A stretch of DNA of 64,000 bases. Source: CBDEFX01 sp965237635 (GTDB taxonomy: Bacteria; Chloroflexota; Dehalococcoidia; Lucifugimonadales; CAUZJF01). Both the position numbers and the translations under genes were made by a program. Below are positions 51,854-60,681 of this stretch, piece after piece. The notes beneath the pieces are model-generated. The model saw only the letters and a program-made list of their open reading frames with translations, had not been told where the DNA came from and did not search any database. The stretch covers positions 2,232,001-2,296,000 of the forward strand of contig CBDEFX010000002.1 of NCBI GenBank assembly GCA_965237635.1. The letters run 5' to 3'. How positions within the stretch are numbered: position 1 is the first letter of the stretch; each line of letters begins with the position of its first letter.

Positions 51854-52285
51854 CTATGAACGCACCACGCCAATGCAGAACTCGTTCCCCTCAGGGTCTT
51901 GCATCACGGTCCAAACATCGTCATCCGGCGTTTCGCGCGCCGGTGTGTTTCTGCTACGTTCTTGTACAACAGTTGCGCCGAGGGTAACGAGTCTTTTCAC
52001 TTCGGCCCGCATCTGTTCTATGCTTGGCGAGTACGTATTGAAATGAGCACGGTTCTTGACGACTTTGCCTTCGGGTACTTTCCCGAATTCCAGGCGGAGT
52101 CCCGGGATGCCGGTCTTCACGCTGGAATACTCCTCGGTCGCCGTGACGACGTCGCCTCCAAGAGATATTCGATTGTCACGTTCCTCCACGTGCATGACTT
52201 CTGTCCCAAGCGCGGCTGCCCAGAACTCGGCCTGCTTCCCGGGGTCGGCACAATCGAAGGATACGCTCCAAATGCGGATGCTCAT
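51854..52285 (-). CDS. VOC family protein (glyoxalase/bleomycin-resistance-like)
   Basis: 143 residues with two beta-alpha-beta-beta-beta modules: IWSVSFDCADPGKQAEFWAA, LRLEFGKVPEGKVVKNRAHF, RLVTLGATVVQERSRNT and WTVMQDPEGNEFCIGVV with the C-terminal Glu ligand. The 'DCADP..AEFWAAALG' start is the subgroup of VOC proteins seen next to many operons and of unknown substrate. GGGAGG lies 9 nt before the ATG. Located between acsA and the DUF1801 gene with short gaps. Confidence 0.88.
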   Translation of the reverse strand: MSIRIWSVSFDCADPGKQAEFWAAALGTEVMHVEERDNRISLGGDVVTATEEYSSVKTGIPGLRLEFGKVPEGKVVKNRAHFNTYSPSIEQMRAEVKRLVTLGATVVQERSRNTPARETPDDDVWTVMQDPEGNEFCIGVVRS

Positions 52286-52319
52286 CCTAGCAGCCTCCCT
52301 TAATTCTGATCGCCGACAT

Positions 52320-54227
52320 CTAACCGCCAGCCAACCCCGATTTCATGCGTTGCCAGGCCTGCCGGGCCTCCTCCACCGAGCCTTCGTCCTCGATGGTCGT
52401 TATGTCGCCGGGGTCCTGGTCGAGGACGACGGCCTTGAAGACACGACGCATGATCTTGCCGCTTCGAGTCTTGGGCAGGCTGTCGACGAAGTTCAGCTCT
52501 CCGATCACGGCGACGGGACCGAGCTCCGCGCGTACCGTGTCGAGTAGGGCCTTACGCAGCTCCTCAGAGGCCTGATACTCGTTCTTGAGCACGACGAACG
52601 CGGAGATGACCTCGCCTCGGAGCTCATCTGGCCGGCCGGTGACGCCAGCCTCCGCCACCGCCCGGTGTTTGAGGAAGGCCGTTTCCACCTCAATCGTGCC
52701 CAGACGGTGGGCCGCGATCTTGATCACCTCGTCCGCGCGGCCCGCGAACCAGACGTAGCCGTCCTCGTCCACATGGGCGGAGTCGCCCGTGAAGTAGACC
52801 TGAGGGATCTTCTCCCAGTAGTCGGTACCGTACCGTTCCGGCTCGCCCCATAGAGTCGGCGTAAGACTGGGCCAAGGCCTCTTGATCACCAGGATGCCCT
52901 TTTCGCCGGTCTCGACCGGCTCGCCCTCGGGGGTCATCACCGCCGCCTCGACACCGGGCATCGGTAACCCAGCCGATCCGGGCTTTATGGGCACCATCGC
53001 AACGCCATACGGGTTGCCAATGACCGGCCCGCCGGTTTCCGTCTGCCAGTAGTGGTCGATGACGGGGATACGGTCTTTCAGCACGTCTTTCTGCAACCAC
53101 TCCCATGCCGGAGCATTGAGGACCTCGCCGGCGCAGACGATGCGTTCCAGCGACGAGATGTCGCCGTCCGGGGCCGCCTCGTCGCCGTAGCGCATCAACA
53201 GCCGGACCGCCGTGGGCGAGGTGAAGATGCCGGTCACGCCAAACTCCCTGACGATTCTCCAGATAGCGTCGGGGCTCGGGTGGTCGATCGCCCCCTCGTA
53301 GGCGATGGTGGTACAGCCGGAAAGCAGAGGCGCGTAGACGATGTAGCTGTGGCCTACCACCCAGCCGATGTCGGACGTGGACCACCATACGTCGGTGGAC
53401 CTCAGCCCGTAGCACCACCGGCCCATGCTGTGGATGCCTACCTGGTAACCACCGTGCGTGTGGACCGCGAGCTTGGGCTTGGCTGTCGTGCCAGACGTCG
53501 CCAGAATGTAGGCCGGCTCGTTAGCCTCCATCGGGACGTGGCTGCCGTCCTGGCCTTCGCCTCTATCGAGGAACTCGTGCCACTCCAGGTCGCGGCCTTC
53601 CACCTTCGTTGCTTCGCCGTCGGTCCGGGTCAGGACTACGAGGTGCTCGACGCCTTCGCCGTGTGTCTCCAGGGCGGCGTCAACGATGGTCTTGAGAGGA
53701 ACGTCTTTGCCCTTACGATACGTAACGTCGGAAGTGAAGACGAGGCGGGAGCCGCTGGCGCGGATGCGGTCGCCGAGGGCGCCGGCGCCGAAGCCGGCAA
53801 AGACGACCGAGTGTATCGCGCCGATCCGAACGGCGGCGAGCATCACTATGATCGCTTCGGGCACGACAGGCATGTAGATGGTGACCCGGTCGCCTTTTTC
53901 GATGCCCATTCCACGGAGAGCCGCAGCCGTCCTCTCGACCTCGTGACGCAGCTGGGCGTACGTGAAAACGCGGCGCTCGCCCCGCTCATTGGCGTAGACG
54001 AGTGCCGCGTGCCCTCCCCAACCGTCGGCCACGTGCCGGTCGAGACAGTTGTAGGCGAGGTTGGTCTGCGCGCCGACGAACCAGCGGAAGGACGGATAGT
54101 CTCGCTCGAATACGCTGTCCCACTTGCGAAACCAGGGAAGCTCTTCGGCGGCCCGCTCCCAGAAGCCTTCCGGGTCCTCGGTAGCCTCGAGGCGCAGCTG
54201 CTGGGCCATCGGGTTGACAGCGTCCAT
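52320..54227 (-). CDS. acsA: Acetate-CoA ligase (acetyl-CoA synthetase)
   Basis: 635-residue AMP-forming acetyl-CoA synthetase, converting acetate, ATP and CoA to acetyl-CoA. N-terminal ACAS domain: FWERAAEELPWFRKWDSVFE and WFVGAQTNLAYNCLDRHVAD. AMP-binding P-loop YILATSGTTAKPKLAVHTHG, adenylate motif IDHYWQTETGGPVIG, hinge WFAGRADEVIKIAAHRLG, and the C-terminal PKTRSGKIMRR with the Lys that is acetylated for control in this family. GGAGAAGGA lies before the ATG. Gene order with VOC, DUF1801 and CocE suggests use of acetate released by the hydrolase. Divergent from the large lipoprotein gene. Ends in TAG. Confidence 0.95.
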   Translation of the reverse strand: MDAVNPMAQQLRLEATEDPEGFWERAAEELPWFRKWDSVFERDYPSFRWFVGAQTNLAYNCLDRHVADGWGGHAALVYANERGERRVFTYAQLRHEVERTAAALRGMGIEKGDRVTIYMPVVPEAIIVMLAAVRIGAIHSVVFAGFGAGALGDRIRASGSRLVFTSDVTYRKGKDVPLKTIVDAALETHGEGVEHLVVLTRTDGEATKVEGRDLEWHEFLDRGEGQDGSHVPMEANEPAYILATSGTTAKPKLAVHTHGGYQVGIHSMGRWCYGLRSTDVWWSTSDIGWVVGHSYIVYAPLLSGCTTIAYEGAIDHPSPDAIWRIVREFGVTGIFTSPTAVRLLMRYGDEAAPDGDISSLERIVCAGEVLNAPAWEWLQKDVLKDRIPVIDHYWQTETGGPVIGNPYGVAMVPIKPGSAGLPMPGVEAAVMTPEGEPVETGEKGILVIKRPWPSLTPTLWGEPERYGTDYWEKIPQVYFTGDSAHVDEDGYVWFAGRADEVIKIAAHRLGTIEVETAFLKHRAVAEAGVTGRPDELRGEVISAFVVLKNEYQASEELRKALLDTVRAELGPVAVIGELNFVDSLPKTRSGKIMRRVFKAVVLDQDPGDITTIEDEGSVEEARQAWQRMKSGLAGG

Positions 54228-54355
54228 GGAGTCCTTCTCCTGTGGCTACGGTTGTGGGTTAGGAGACAGCGAGCTCGACGGAAGCCATAGTAGATTCACC
54301 CGCGAACGCCGTCAACTGCACGATGTCGAACTCGTCGTCCTGCAGTCGAGGCCCG

Positions 54356-54361
54356 TATAAT
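54356..54361 (+). promoter_or_regulatory. -10 box of the large lipoprotein gene, probably leaderless
   Basis: TATAAT ends 7 nt before the ATG at 54369, so the transcript would start at or next to the start codon. No ribosome-binding site fits between them. Confidence 0.5.
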
Positions 54362-56804
54362 ACTCGGTATGCGAAAAGCATGGCTACTCTTGATGATCGG
54401 GCTTGGTACGGCGCTTCTAACGGCGTGCGGCGGCATAGCGGGGCCAACCGCTACGCCGAGTCAGGCCCAAACGCCATCTGCAGCGCCGGAACCTCCTGTA
54501 CTTGAGCCAACGCACACTGCTGCCCCCACTCCGACGGGTACACCAGCCCTGGCCCCATCTCCCACGCCTGGACCGCCGACTAGCCCCGTCTCTCTCTCTC
54601 GCCGGGAGGTAACCTTCACCGTCAAGGTGCCTGAGAATACACGGCCCGGGGACACCGTTTACGTGAACGTGCTGCCCTTCCTGGATTGGTCGTGGGAAGA
54701 GGAGCAGCACGTGCCGTTGACGCTAACGGCAGAGGGCCTTTGGTCGGGGAAGGTCTTCGTGGAAGGGGGTGCACTGGCCCGTTATGTATACGACCGGTGG
54801 GATGAGACAGAGTGGGAAGACTTCAAGGAGACGAGAGAAGCGTCGGGCGAGTCTATCGAGATAGAGAGCCGCTGGCTGTTGGCCGAGCCCGGTCTTGAGG
54901 AGGTAAACGACGTAGTGGAGACCTGGAACGACCTGCGAGCGCCTGCTTCAGTGGGGACGATCACCGGCATGGTTGTGGACATCGCCAATGGCGCCCCGCT
55001 AATGGACGCGAACGTCTCTGTGGGCGGCATTCACACGGCCTCGGATTACGACGGCAGATTCAGGGTCGAGGGCATCGCGGCCGGGACTCAAAGGATCACA
55101 GTGTACCGAAACCTCGGCGACTACAAGCCGGCGGCCACCGTCGTTGAGCTCACTGAGGATGGAGTGGCCGACGTCACGATCAAGATGCATGCCGCACAGC
55201 CAGTCCAGGTGACGTTTGACGTAGCGCTGCCGGAGGATACGCCCGAAGACGCGGAGATACGGCTCGCCGGGAACGTCTTCCTGGCAGGTGCTCGTCCCGG
55301 GGTGTCGCCGAACATGCCGGTCATGGGTGAGAACCTGCGTATTCCCACCCTCGAGCGGTCGACAGCCGGTCGCGCCAGCGGGTCGCTGGAACTCCATGAG
55401 GGAACGTACCTCCAGTACTTCTACACTGTCGGCTCTTCGAGCCGCGGCCAGGAGTACGATCAGGACGGCAGGGTTGTATACCGGAGCTTCGTGGTCGGCC
55501 CGTCGTCGCGGGCCCGACAAGACCAAGTAGCTACCTGGCGCCCTTCTGATGAGCACAGTGTCCTTGTGACATTACGGGTCGAAGTGCCCGTCAACACGAC
55601 GCCCGGGGCCCTGGTCGCGTTCAACGCAGGTCCCAGCCACTGGATGACCAAGACCGGCCCCAATGAGTGGACGATGTTGCTGTATGGCTTCCCAGGGCAA
55701 GTAGACCAGTACAGGTATGTACTGGGCGACGACTCCCTCGGCATGGACGGCAGTGACGGCCTCCAGGACGGAGTACGTACTCTGGTGTATCCGGAGATAG
55801 ATACTCTCGTGGAGGAACGAGTAGAGCGCTGGGAGTGGAGCCAGGAAGTAGCGGCCGCTCGGTCGGGAGAACCTTCTGACGTGGTCTTCCGCGTAACTGT
55901 GCCTCCGACGACGGCCCGCGATGTTACGATGAGACTGGTGGGAGACGACCCTGCACTGGATGCAGCCGTTGCCATGACTAGGCAGACGAGTAATCCCTGG
56001 TTGTACGAAGCCGTAGTCCCTCTACCCGGCGGGGCGTCCGTGTCCTATTGGTATGACCGTGGCGGACCGGAGACCAGGTCTCAACGCGGCTTTCAGATAG
56101 TCGTCGGGCATACCGGCCAGGTCGTCGACGACTGGATTGCCGGCTGATCCGATTCGCCTGCTGAGGCCCTGGGGACGCGCCCAGACTTCATCACCGGGAT
56201 CTACACGCCGGACTTCTGGAGTACCGGGTTTCTAGACCTGTCGGCCGCTACCTTTGAACGAATCAGGGCCCACAACGGCGGCTGGGTGGTCGTGTCGTCT
56301 GTGTGGCACTACGGGCAGTTCGACCCGCCCACGGTTGAGCCGAGGAGGGTCAAGGCTCCATCGGTGCTGGCTCCCAAAGAAGACATTGTCGCGCAAGCCA
56401 GGATCGCCCGAGAGAAGGGACTCGAAGTGATCTTGGGACCACAGCTCAACATGGAAATGGTCCCAGGAGGTGTTGACGCAGTATGTCGTTCACACCCTCA
56501 GCAATGGCTGGACCCTTGGCTCGACGAGGCGGAGCGGTTTTGGATGTGGCACGCTATCGTCGCCGAGGAGATCGGAGCCGATGCGCTGGTGCTACCCGGC
56601 TATTGTTTTCACGTGTTCACCCCGGTGGACGATGCGACGGAGTATGCGGACGAATTTGACGGGGAAGTGGCAACGCTAGTTGAGAAGGTCCGTGGCGTGT
56701 TCGGCGGCAAGCTCATCATGAACGGGAGCGCGCGAGACTACGACTTTCCTGGCCTGGCCGATCTGGTCGGCCTGACCACATACGATACCGGCCACCCGGA
56801 TTTA

Positions 56805-57320
56805 GAGGTTACGTCAATAGGTGTGTAAACGACATCAGGCGGCGACCTTCTCAGCCGTTGATTCAATGGCGATTCCATCCGCATACTGTGCACCGAGATA
56901 GACGTCTTCGATCAACTCAGGGGCCTTCAGACGCCTGAAGCGCTGTTCGGCGACCATCAACATTTTCCAGATCACCGCTATCGCCCGATCGAGCTGTACC
57001 GTTCCCGAACTCAGCGTAAGCCTTCGGGGTTTGCCGTATCCGTTCCTATAGCCTCTCTCGTTGTCCGACTCAGACCTGCGGGCCGACTTCGCCCTTCCTA
57101 GAAACTCCGTCACCTCTTCCTCCAGCAACTCCTGGATCAGCCGCTGGACATGGCCTCGCACCCAATCCTCCAACTGCTCCCACTCCGGCCTTGACTCCGA
57201 CCTGCTCCTAGTGCTTCTCTTTCCCATAGGCGGTGTATCTCCTCTCTTGGGCCTTGAGCCCGTGTTGTTCAGAGAGAGGGTACACCGCCTGACCGTTTAC
57301 ACACTTTTTGAGGATACCTC
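56805..57320 (-). mobile_element. IS256-derived non-autonomous element (516 bp)
   Basis: Flanked by the exact 8-bp duplication CGGATTTA (56797-56804 and 57321-57328). Inverted repeats share 'gtgtgtaaacg' and 'caggcgg', with gaggt at each tip. It contains an internally deleted transposase gene. 8-bp duplications are characteristic of IS256. Confidence 0.92.
56835..57227 (-). pseudogene. IS256 transposase, internal deletion
   Basis: A 130-residue open frame joins the N terminus of an IS256 transposase (WVRGHVQRLIQELLEEEVTE, FLGRAKSARRSESDNERGYR, LTLSSGTVQL) directly to its C terminus (RFRRLKAPELIEDVYLGAQY, ADGIAIESTAEKVAA). The DDE core of about 270 residues is absent, so the product cannot transpose the element; mobility would need a full-length copy elsewhere. 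The fused frame remains open. Confidence 0.88.
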
Positions 57321-57694
57321 CGGATTTACCATTCGACGCAACAGTGGACGAGTGAAGAGTCGCTTACGATGCGCTCTTCACCGAAGCGGTGGACCCGATT
57401 CACGAGCGCTGGGGCAAGCCGGTCTTCTTCTACACCGTTCATCTGCCACCAGTCCCCGGAGACCCGTCGCCAACAGGAGAGGAGGCCCAGGCAAGTCGGC
57501 TAGAGGGGCTATTTCAGGCTCTAGAAAGCCGACCGTGGGTTGCCAGGACCCTGTCCTGGGCTTACCCGATGATCGACGCTCCGCTGGACCCTTCTTCCGA
57601 CGGCTTGCGGGCCAGGCTGGCCGAAGCGGTTCTGGCCAAGTATTACGGAATCTACACGGGACGACCGTAGTTTCGGGCTGCTCAGACGTGGAAC

Positions 57695-57752
57695 CTCCCC
57701 TCCCCAGGCCCTTCGTCCCGATGCCGAATCGGGACTCAAGGAGGCAAGTTAG
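57695..57752 (-). repeat. Interspersed repeat R2, copy 4 (inverted)
   Basis: ctcccctccccaggcccttc ... gggactcaaggaggcaagtt, with the palindrome cccgatgccgaatcggg. It separates the two lipoprotein genes. Confidence 0.65.
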
Positions 57753-57791
57753 AGGCGCCACAAACCCACCGGGCCTGATACCATTCCTGTC

Positions 57792-58925
57792 ATGCGAAAA
57801 AGCTTCTTCCCGGTCTTGATTTCGACTGCTATCGCTCTGTTGGCTGCCGGCTGCGGGACTGGCGAAGATACAGCCTCCGAAACTCCACCACCTGTCAGGC
57901 CTGAGCCATCGGCTGAGGCCGGCCCGACGGCCAGGCCGCCTCTCGAAACCGACTCAGAGCCAGACCTCCTGACACCGACCGAGATCCCCGCCGGGACCGT
58001 CGCCCTGTTTTACCGAGTGAGCTTCGGAACAGAGACAGAGCGTCTGCCGACGGAGGTAGGCGACATTGTCTGGGAAACCGGCCGCCGTGGGATCGTCAGG
58101 TACATACCTGAGACGGGGGACATCGACGTGCTCAAGACAATAACGTCACCCAGTCACTCCAAAAGCGCCATCTACCCCATGACCGTGGGCAGCAAGCTGT
58201 TCGTCATTAGAGACTGGGGCTCGGACTGGACTTCCGACAACAAGCACTTCGGCATCGAGGAACTGGACTCGAGGACGGGTATGGCGCTGTCGTCTACGGA
58301 AATCGATGCTGAGTGGTTCGCACTACTGGAAGACCAGGTGTACTTCAAGCACGAAGTGAGAACAGACCTGTTCGGTAACCCAAGTGGTGGCGGGGAGCTG
58401 ATGGTCCAGGACCTTGGCTCGGCAGAGGCGAGTGAACTGCCTGAACGCCAGATACGGTTTCAGTCTGTGGGAAACCAGCTTGTATTCTTGGCCGACTCGG
58501 ACATTCAACAGCATAGCCGGGATACGGGGGATGTTCAGACCACACGTGGGATCGATCCAGAGCTGTTGGACCGAAGCTGGCCGGCATCAGGGAGCGTCTT
58601 CTACGGAGAAGATGGAATCTACCTGGCAGTAGAAGGGGCACGTGTCAACGAGCTCAATATCGTTAGAGTGCCTTTGGTCGGAGACCACGAGACCTTGCTC
58701 ACGTTCCAGCTGCAGGAAGGCGAGACAGGACTGGTGATCGATCAGAGCCAGGAGGTCCTCTTGATCGGTCTGACAGGTTCCACACCGCCGAGAGGAATAG
58801 GCGTCAAACGGTTACTTCTAATCAATATCCCTGTCAAAGCGACGCGGGAAGTGGACTTCGACCAATTCATACCCTCGGCTCGCCAGGAGCTGGGAGGGGG
58901 CGTTCAGGTCCTCGTGGTTCCGTGA
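57792..58925 (+). CDS. Lipoprotein with beta-propeller-like domain
   Basis: 377-residue lipoprotein. Signal peptide MRKSFFPVLISTAIALLAAG with lipobox LAAGC (Cys21), then a Pro/Glu/Thr linker (about 25-70). The mature part has repeated strands of the type GDIVWETGRRGIVRYIPETG, GSKLFVIRDWGSDWTSD, QVYFKHEV, GNQLVFLADSDIQQHSRDTG and DGIYLAVEGARVNELNIVRV, consistent with an irregular beta-propeller. No enzymatic motif. A weak TANNNT (taccat) lies 7 nt before the ATG and there is no Shine-Dalgarno. Outer-surface location inferred from the lipobox. Ends in TGA. Confidence 0.7.
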   Translation: MRKSFFPVLISTAIALLAAGCGTGEDTASETPPPVRPEPSAEAGPTARPPLETDSEPDLLTPTEIPAGTVALFYRVSFGTETERLPTEVGDIVWETGRRGIVRYIPETGDIDVLKTITSPSHSKSAIYPMTVGSKLFVIRDWGSDWTSDNKHFGIEELDSRTGMALSSTEIDAEWFALLEDQVYFKHEVRTDLFGNPSGGGELMVQDLGSAEASELPERQIRFQSVGNQLVFLADSDIQQHSRDTGDVQTTRGIDPELLDRSWPASGSVFYGEDGIYLAVEGARVNELNIVRVPLVGDHETLLTFQLQEGETGLVIDQSQEVLLIGLTGSTPPRGIGVKRLLLINIPVKATREVDFDQFIPSARQELGGGVQVLVVP

Positions 58926-59080
58926 GCTGCTCAGTATGCTGAGGCTCCGGGGCCGCGAAAGAGCTTGACCGCGCCTTCTGCACAGAGTAGCATCAGCCTC
59001 GGCCGGAGTTCATGGCGTAGGTTGCCCCGACCGAGTTGCTGTGGGGAATCGCCGTCTCAGTGCAGCCAGGGAGGACGATT

Positions 59081-59524
59081 ATGCCCGGGACAAAATCGCA
59101 GTACAGTGTCTTCATCAAGGCCAAGCCGGAAGATGTCTTCGAATATGTTTCGGACCTGTCAAAACACGGCGAGTGGGCTGACAATCCTCTGGAGATAACG
59201 CCCGTAGACGACAGCGAGATCGCAGTAGGTAAGCGGTACAAGTCAACGGCGGAGTTCAGAGGAAGCACAGTAACCGGTGAACAGACGATCACCGAATATG
59301 AGCCGTCTCGAAGGTTCTCCTTTCATGTAGAGGACACGACCAGCAAGCACGACCATATCCTGACTTTCACGCCTTAGGGGGATGGGACCCTTATGGAGCG
59401 GACGGCGCTAGGGCAGTGGTCCCTTAGCGTATGGCCGCTCGCCGCCACCCTGGGGAAGATTTTTATCGGGAAGCCGATGATAAATAGGGCCTTCGAGAAC
59501 CTAAGGCAGAAGCTAGAAGCGTAG
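59081..59524 (+). pseudogene. SRPBCC-family protein, interrupted by TAG
   Basis: ATG 59081 has GGGAGG upstream. The frame encodes SQYSVFIKAKPEDVFEYVSD, HGEWADNPLEITPVDD, TGEQTITEYEPSRRFSFHVE and HDHILTFTP, a START/Bet v1-like ligand-binding fold. TAG (59375-59377) then interrupts, and the same frame continues GDGTLMERTALGQWSL...MINRAFENLRQKLEA to TAG at 59524, which supplies the missing last strand and long C-terminal helix. A CAG-to-TAG change would explain it. Restored length is about 147 residues. Confidence 0.72.
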
Positions 59525-59615
59525 CCGCGCGGCGCCTAATGCCGCCTTCCAAGCCAGGTCTGGTCCGGTCTCGTCCCCGTAGCTACCGTGGGGTGCGGCA
59601 TCTGGCGTAGAACTG

Positions 59616-59684
59616 GCCAGACCCTTCGTCCCCCCGATGCGGCATCGGGGCCGAATCGGGACTCAGGGAGACAGGTTGTGGGCC
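59616..59684 (-). repeat. Interspersed repeat R2, copy 5 (inverted)
   Basis: ggccagacccttcgtccccc, palindrome ccgatgcggcatcgg, then ggactcagggagacaggttg. Confidence 0.65.
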
Positions 59685-59717
59685 ATTTTTGCGCAAAGCT
59701 GGGCTATAGCGACTCGA

Positions 59718-60137
59718 TCAGCCCGACATATCGGCGATCCCCTCTTCGATCCGCCTGCGGTAGGTCTCTTCCCCCTCGAGGGTGTGCTCGATGACCCTTC
59801 TCACAGGCCAGTCCCCCTCGGCGGGGACCCTGTCGAGGTCCTCGTCGCTGAGGCCGATAAGCATCCCTTCGAGCTCGCCAGTGGCGGCCTGCAGGTTCTT
59901 TAGGATCATCTCCGCCTCGCCCTGAGCGATGCCCAGAGCCTGCAGGGTCTTGGCTAAATGGACCGTGTGCTCGACCTGGTGAGCGATCAATCGGTAGAAC
60001 ATGAACCGGGCGTTGACCTCTCGCTGCCCGTAGTGAGTCTTCGCCAGCATCTGGTCTTCCGTCACGTTGCGCAGCCGTGCCTGAGTCTTTCGCCGCTGCT
60101 CCCGCATCTGTTCCAGTAAGTCTGCCACGCTTGACAT
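59718..60137 (-). CDS. DinB family protein
   Basis: 139-residue four-helix DinB/YfiT-like protein: LLEQMREQRRKTQARLRNVT, MLAKTHYGQREVNARFMFYR, LIAHQVEHTVHLAKTLQALG (His metal ligands) and WPVRRVIEHTLEGEETYRRR (third His region). Members bind a divalent metal and include thiol-transferase-like enzymes, but the reaction here is unknown. GGAGGAG before the ATG fixes the start. A second, truncated DinB-type gene lies at 17573-17881. Ends in TGA. Confidence 0.82.
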   Translation of the reverse strand: MSSVADLLEQMREQRRKTQARLRNVTEDQMLAKTHYGQREVNARFMFYRLIAHQVEHTVHLAKTLQALGIAQGEAEMILKNLQAATGELEGMLIGLSDEDLDRVPAEGDWPVRRVIEHTLEGEETYRRRIEEGIADMSG

Positions 60138-60366
60138 GATCTCCTCCGGTTGGGAATTGAGACTGTGGCTTGCTCGACCTCTTCCTCGCCCCACAACGTC
60201 GCGTAGCCCTCGTACGCTGTCCGCCCCTGCTAGCGGTGGAGCGATGGCGCAAAGGAATCGAGGCGTTGAAGCAACGCACGAGAAACCATATCATATCGAA
60301 CATGTCGGGGGCTGAGGAAGGATACTCTTGCCGCAGCCGAAGAGGTACGATAGGACACATAAGTAA

Positions 60367-60639
60367 CAAGCTACTTCACCTCTCATCGGTCCTCGTCCTC
60401 ATTTTGGTAGCCGTTCAGGTGGCGTCTTCAGTTACATCAACGAGCCGCTCCTCGATGGGACATACCCGGAAGCCCAAGAGCTGTTCGTAAACGCTGTCGA
60501 ATGGGCGGGAATGGGGACGTCTCCATCGCTGGTACCGGGGGTGATGGGCCTAGGTCTTTGGGTATTAGCCGGACTGCTGATGGTGACATCCGTGTGGGCC
60601 AACCGCCGCCGATTGCGGCGGGCAGCCTCTAGCGGATAG
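60367..60639 (+). pseudogene. C-terminal fragment of an exported protein with TM-Arg tail
   Basis: An open frame without a start codon: GGVFSYINEPLLDGTYPEAQ, ELFVNAVEWAG, then LVPGVMGLGLWVLAGLLMVT and ANRRRLRRAASSG. The end has the sorting-tail layout of a short Pro-containing motif, one membrane helix and an Arg cluster, similar in layout to the IPTL-type tail at 35046 but without its Glu-Trp-Gly motif. The upstream part is absent; the DNA before it (60138-60366) shows no matching frame. A remnant of a larger gene. Confidence 0.5.
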
Positions 60640-60681
60640 CCACCGAGCGTTACCGGATAACTGGAGGGAGGCGGCTGTCAT

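Larger units (their letters stand above)
54369..57670 (+). pseudogene. Large lipoprotein: carbohydrate-binding modules plus glycosidase domain, broken
   Basis: One reading frame, reconstructed from three parts, gives 925 codons. Signal peptide with lipobox LLTAC (Cys20), then a Thr/Pro-rich linker. Four starch-binding (CBM20)-like beta modules follow: VTFTVKVPENTRPGDTVYV, VTFDVALPEDTPEDAEIRLA, VTLRVEVPVNTTPGALVAF and VVFRVTVPPTTARDVTMRL, with a carboxypeptidase-regulatory-like domain between the first two (GTITGMVVDIANGAPLMDAN). After DDWIAG comes TGA (56145-56147). The frame then continues RPDFITGIYTPDFWSTGFLD, a ~330-residue TIM-barrel glycosidase domain (VILGPQLNMEMV, DALVLPGYCFHVFT, LIMNGSARDYDFPGL). 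That domain is split by the IS256-derived element (56805-57320) and has a second in-frame TGA at 57353-57355 inside 'DE*RVAYDALF'. It ends KYYGIYTGRP and TAG. Both TGAs sit where Trp is plausible. Only the 592-residue N-terminal part can be made. Confidence 0.75.

Noticed and set aside
12266..57355. UGA reassigned to Trp in this organism
   Set aside because: Many well-defined genes here end in TGA at their family-normal length (ku, alaX, both TGA-ended SDR/gnd genes, hyuB), and read-through would overlap neighbours. Premature TGA is better explained as nonsense mutation.
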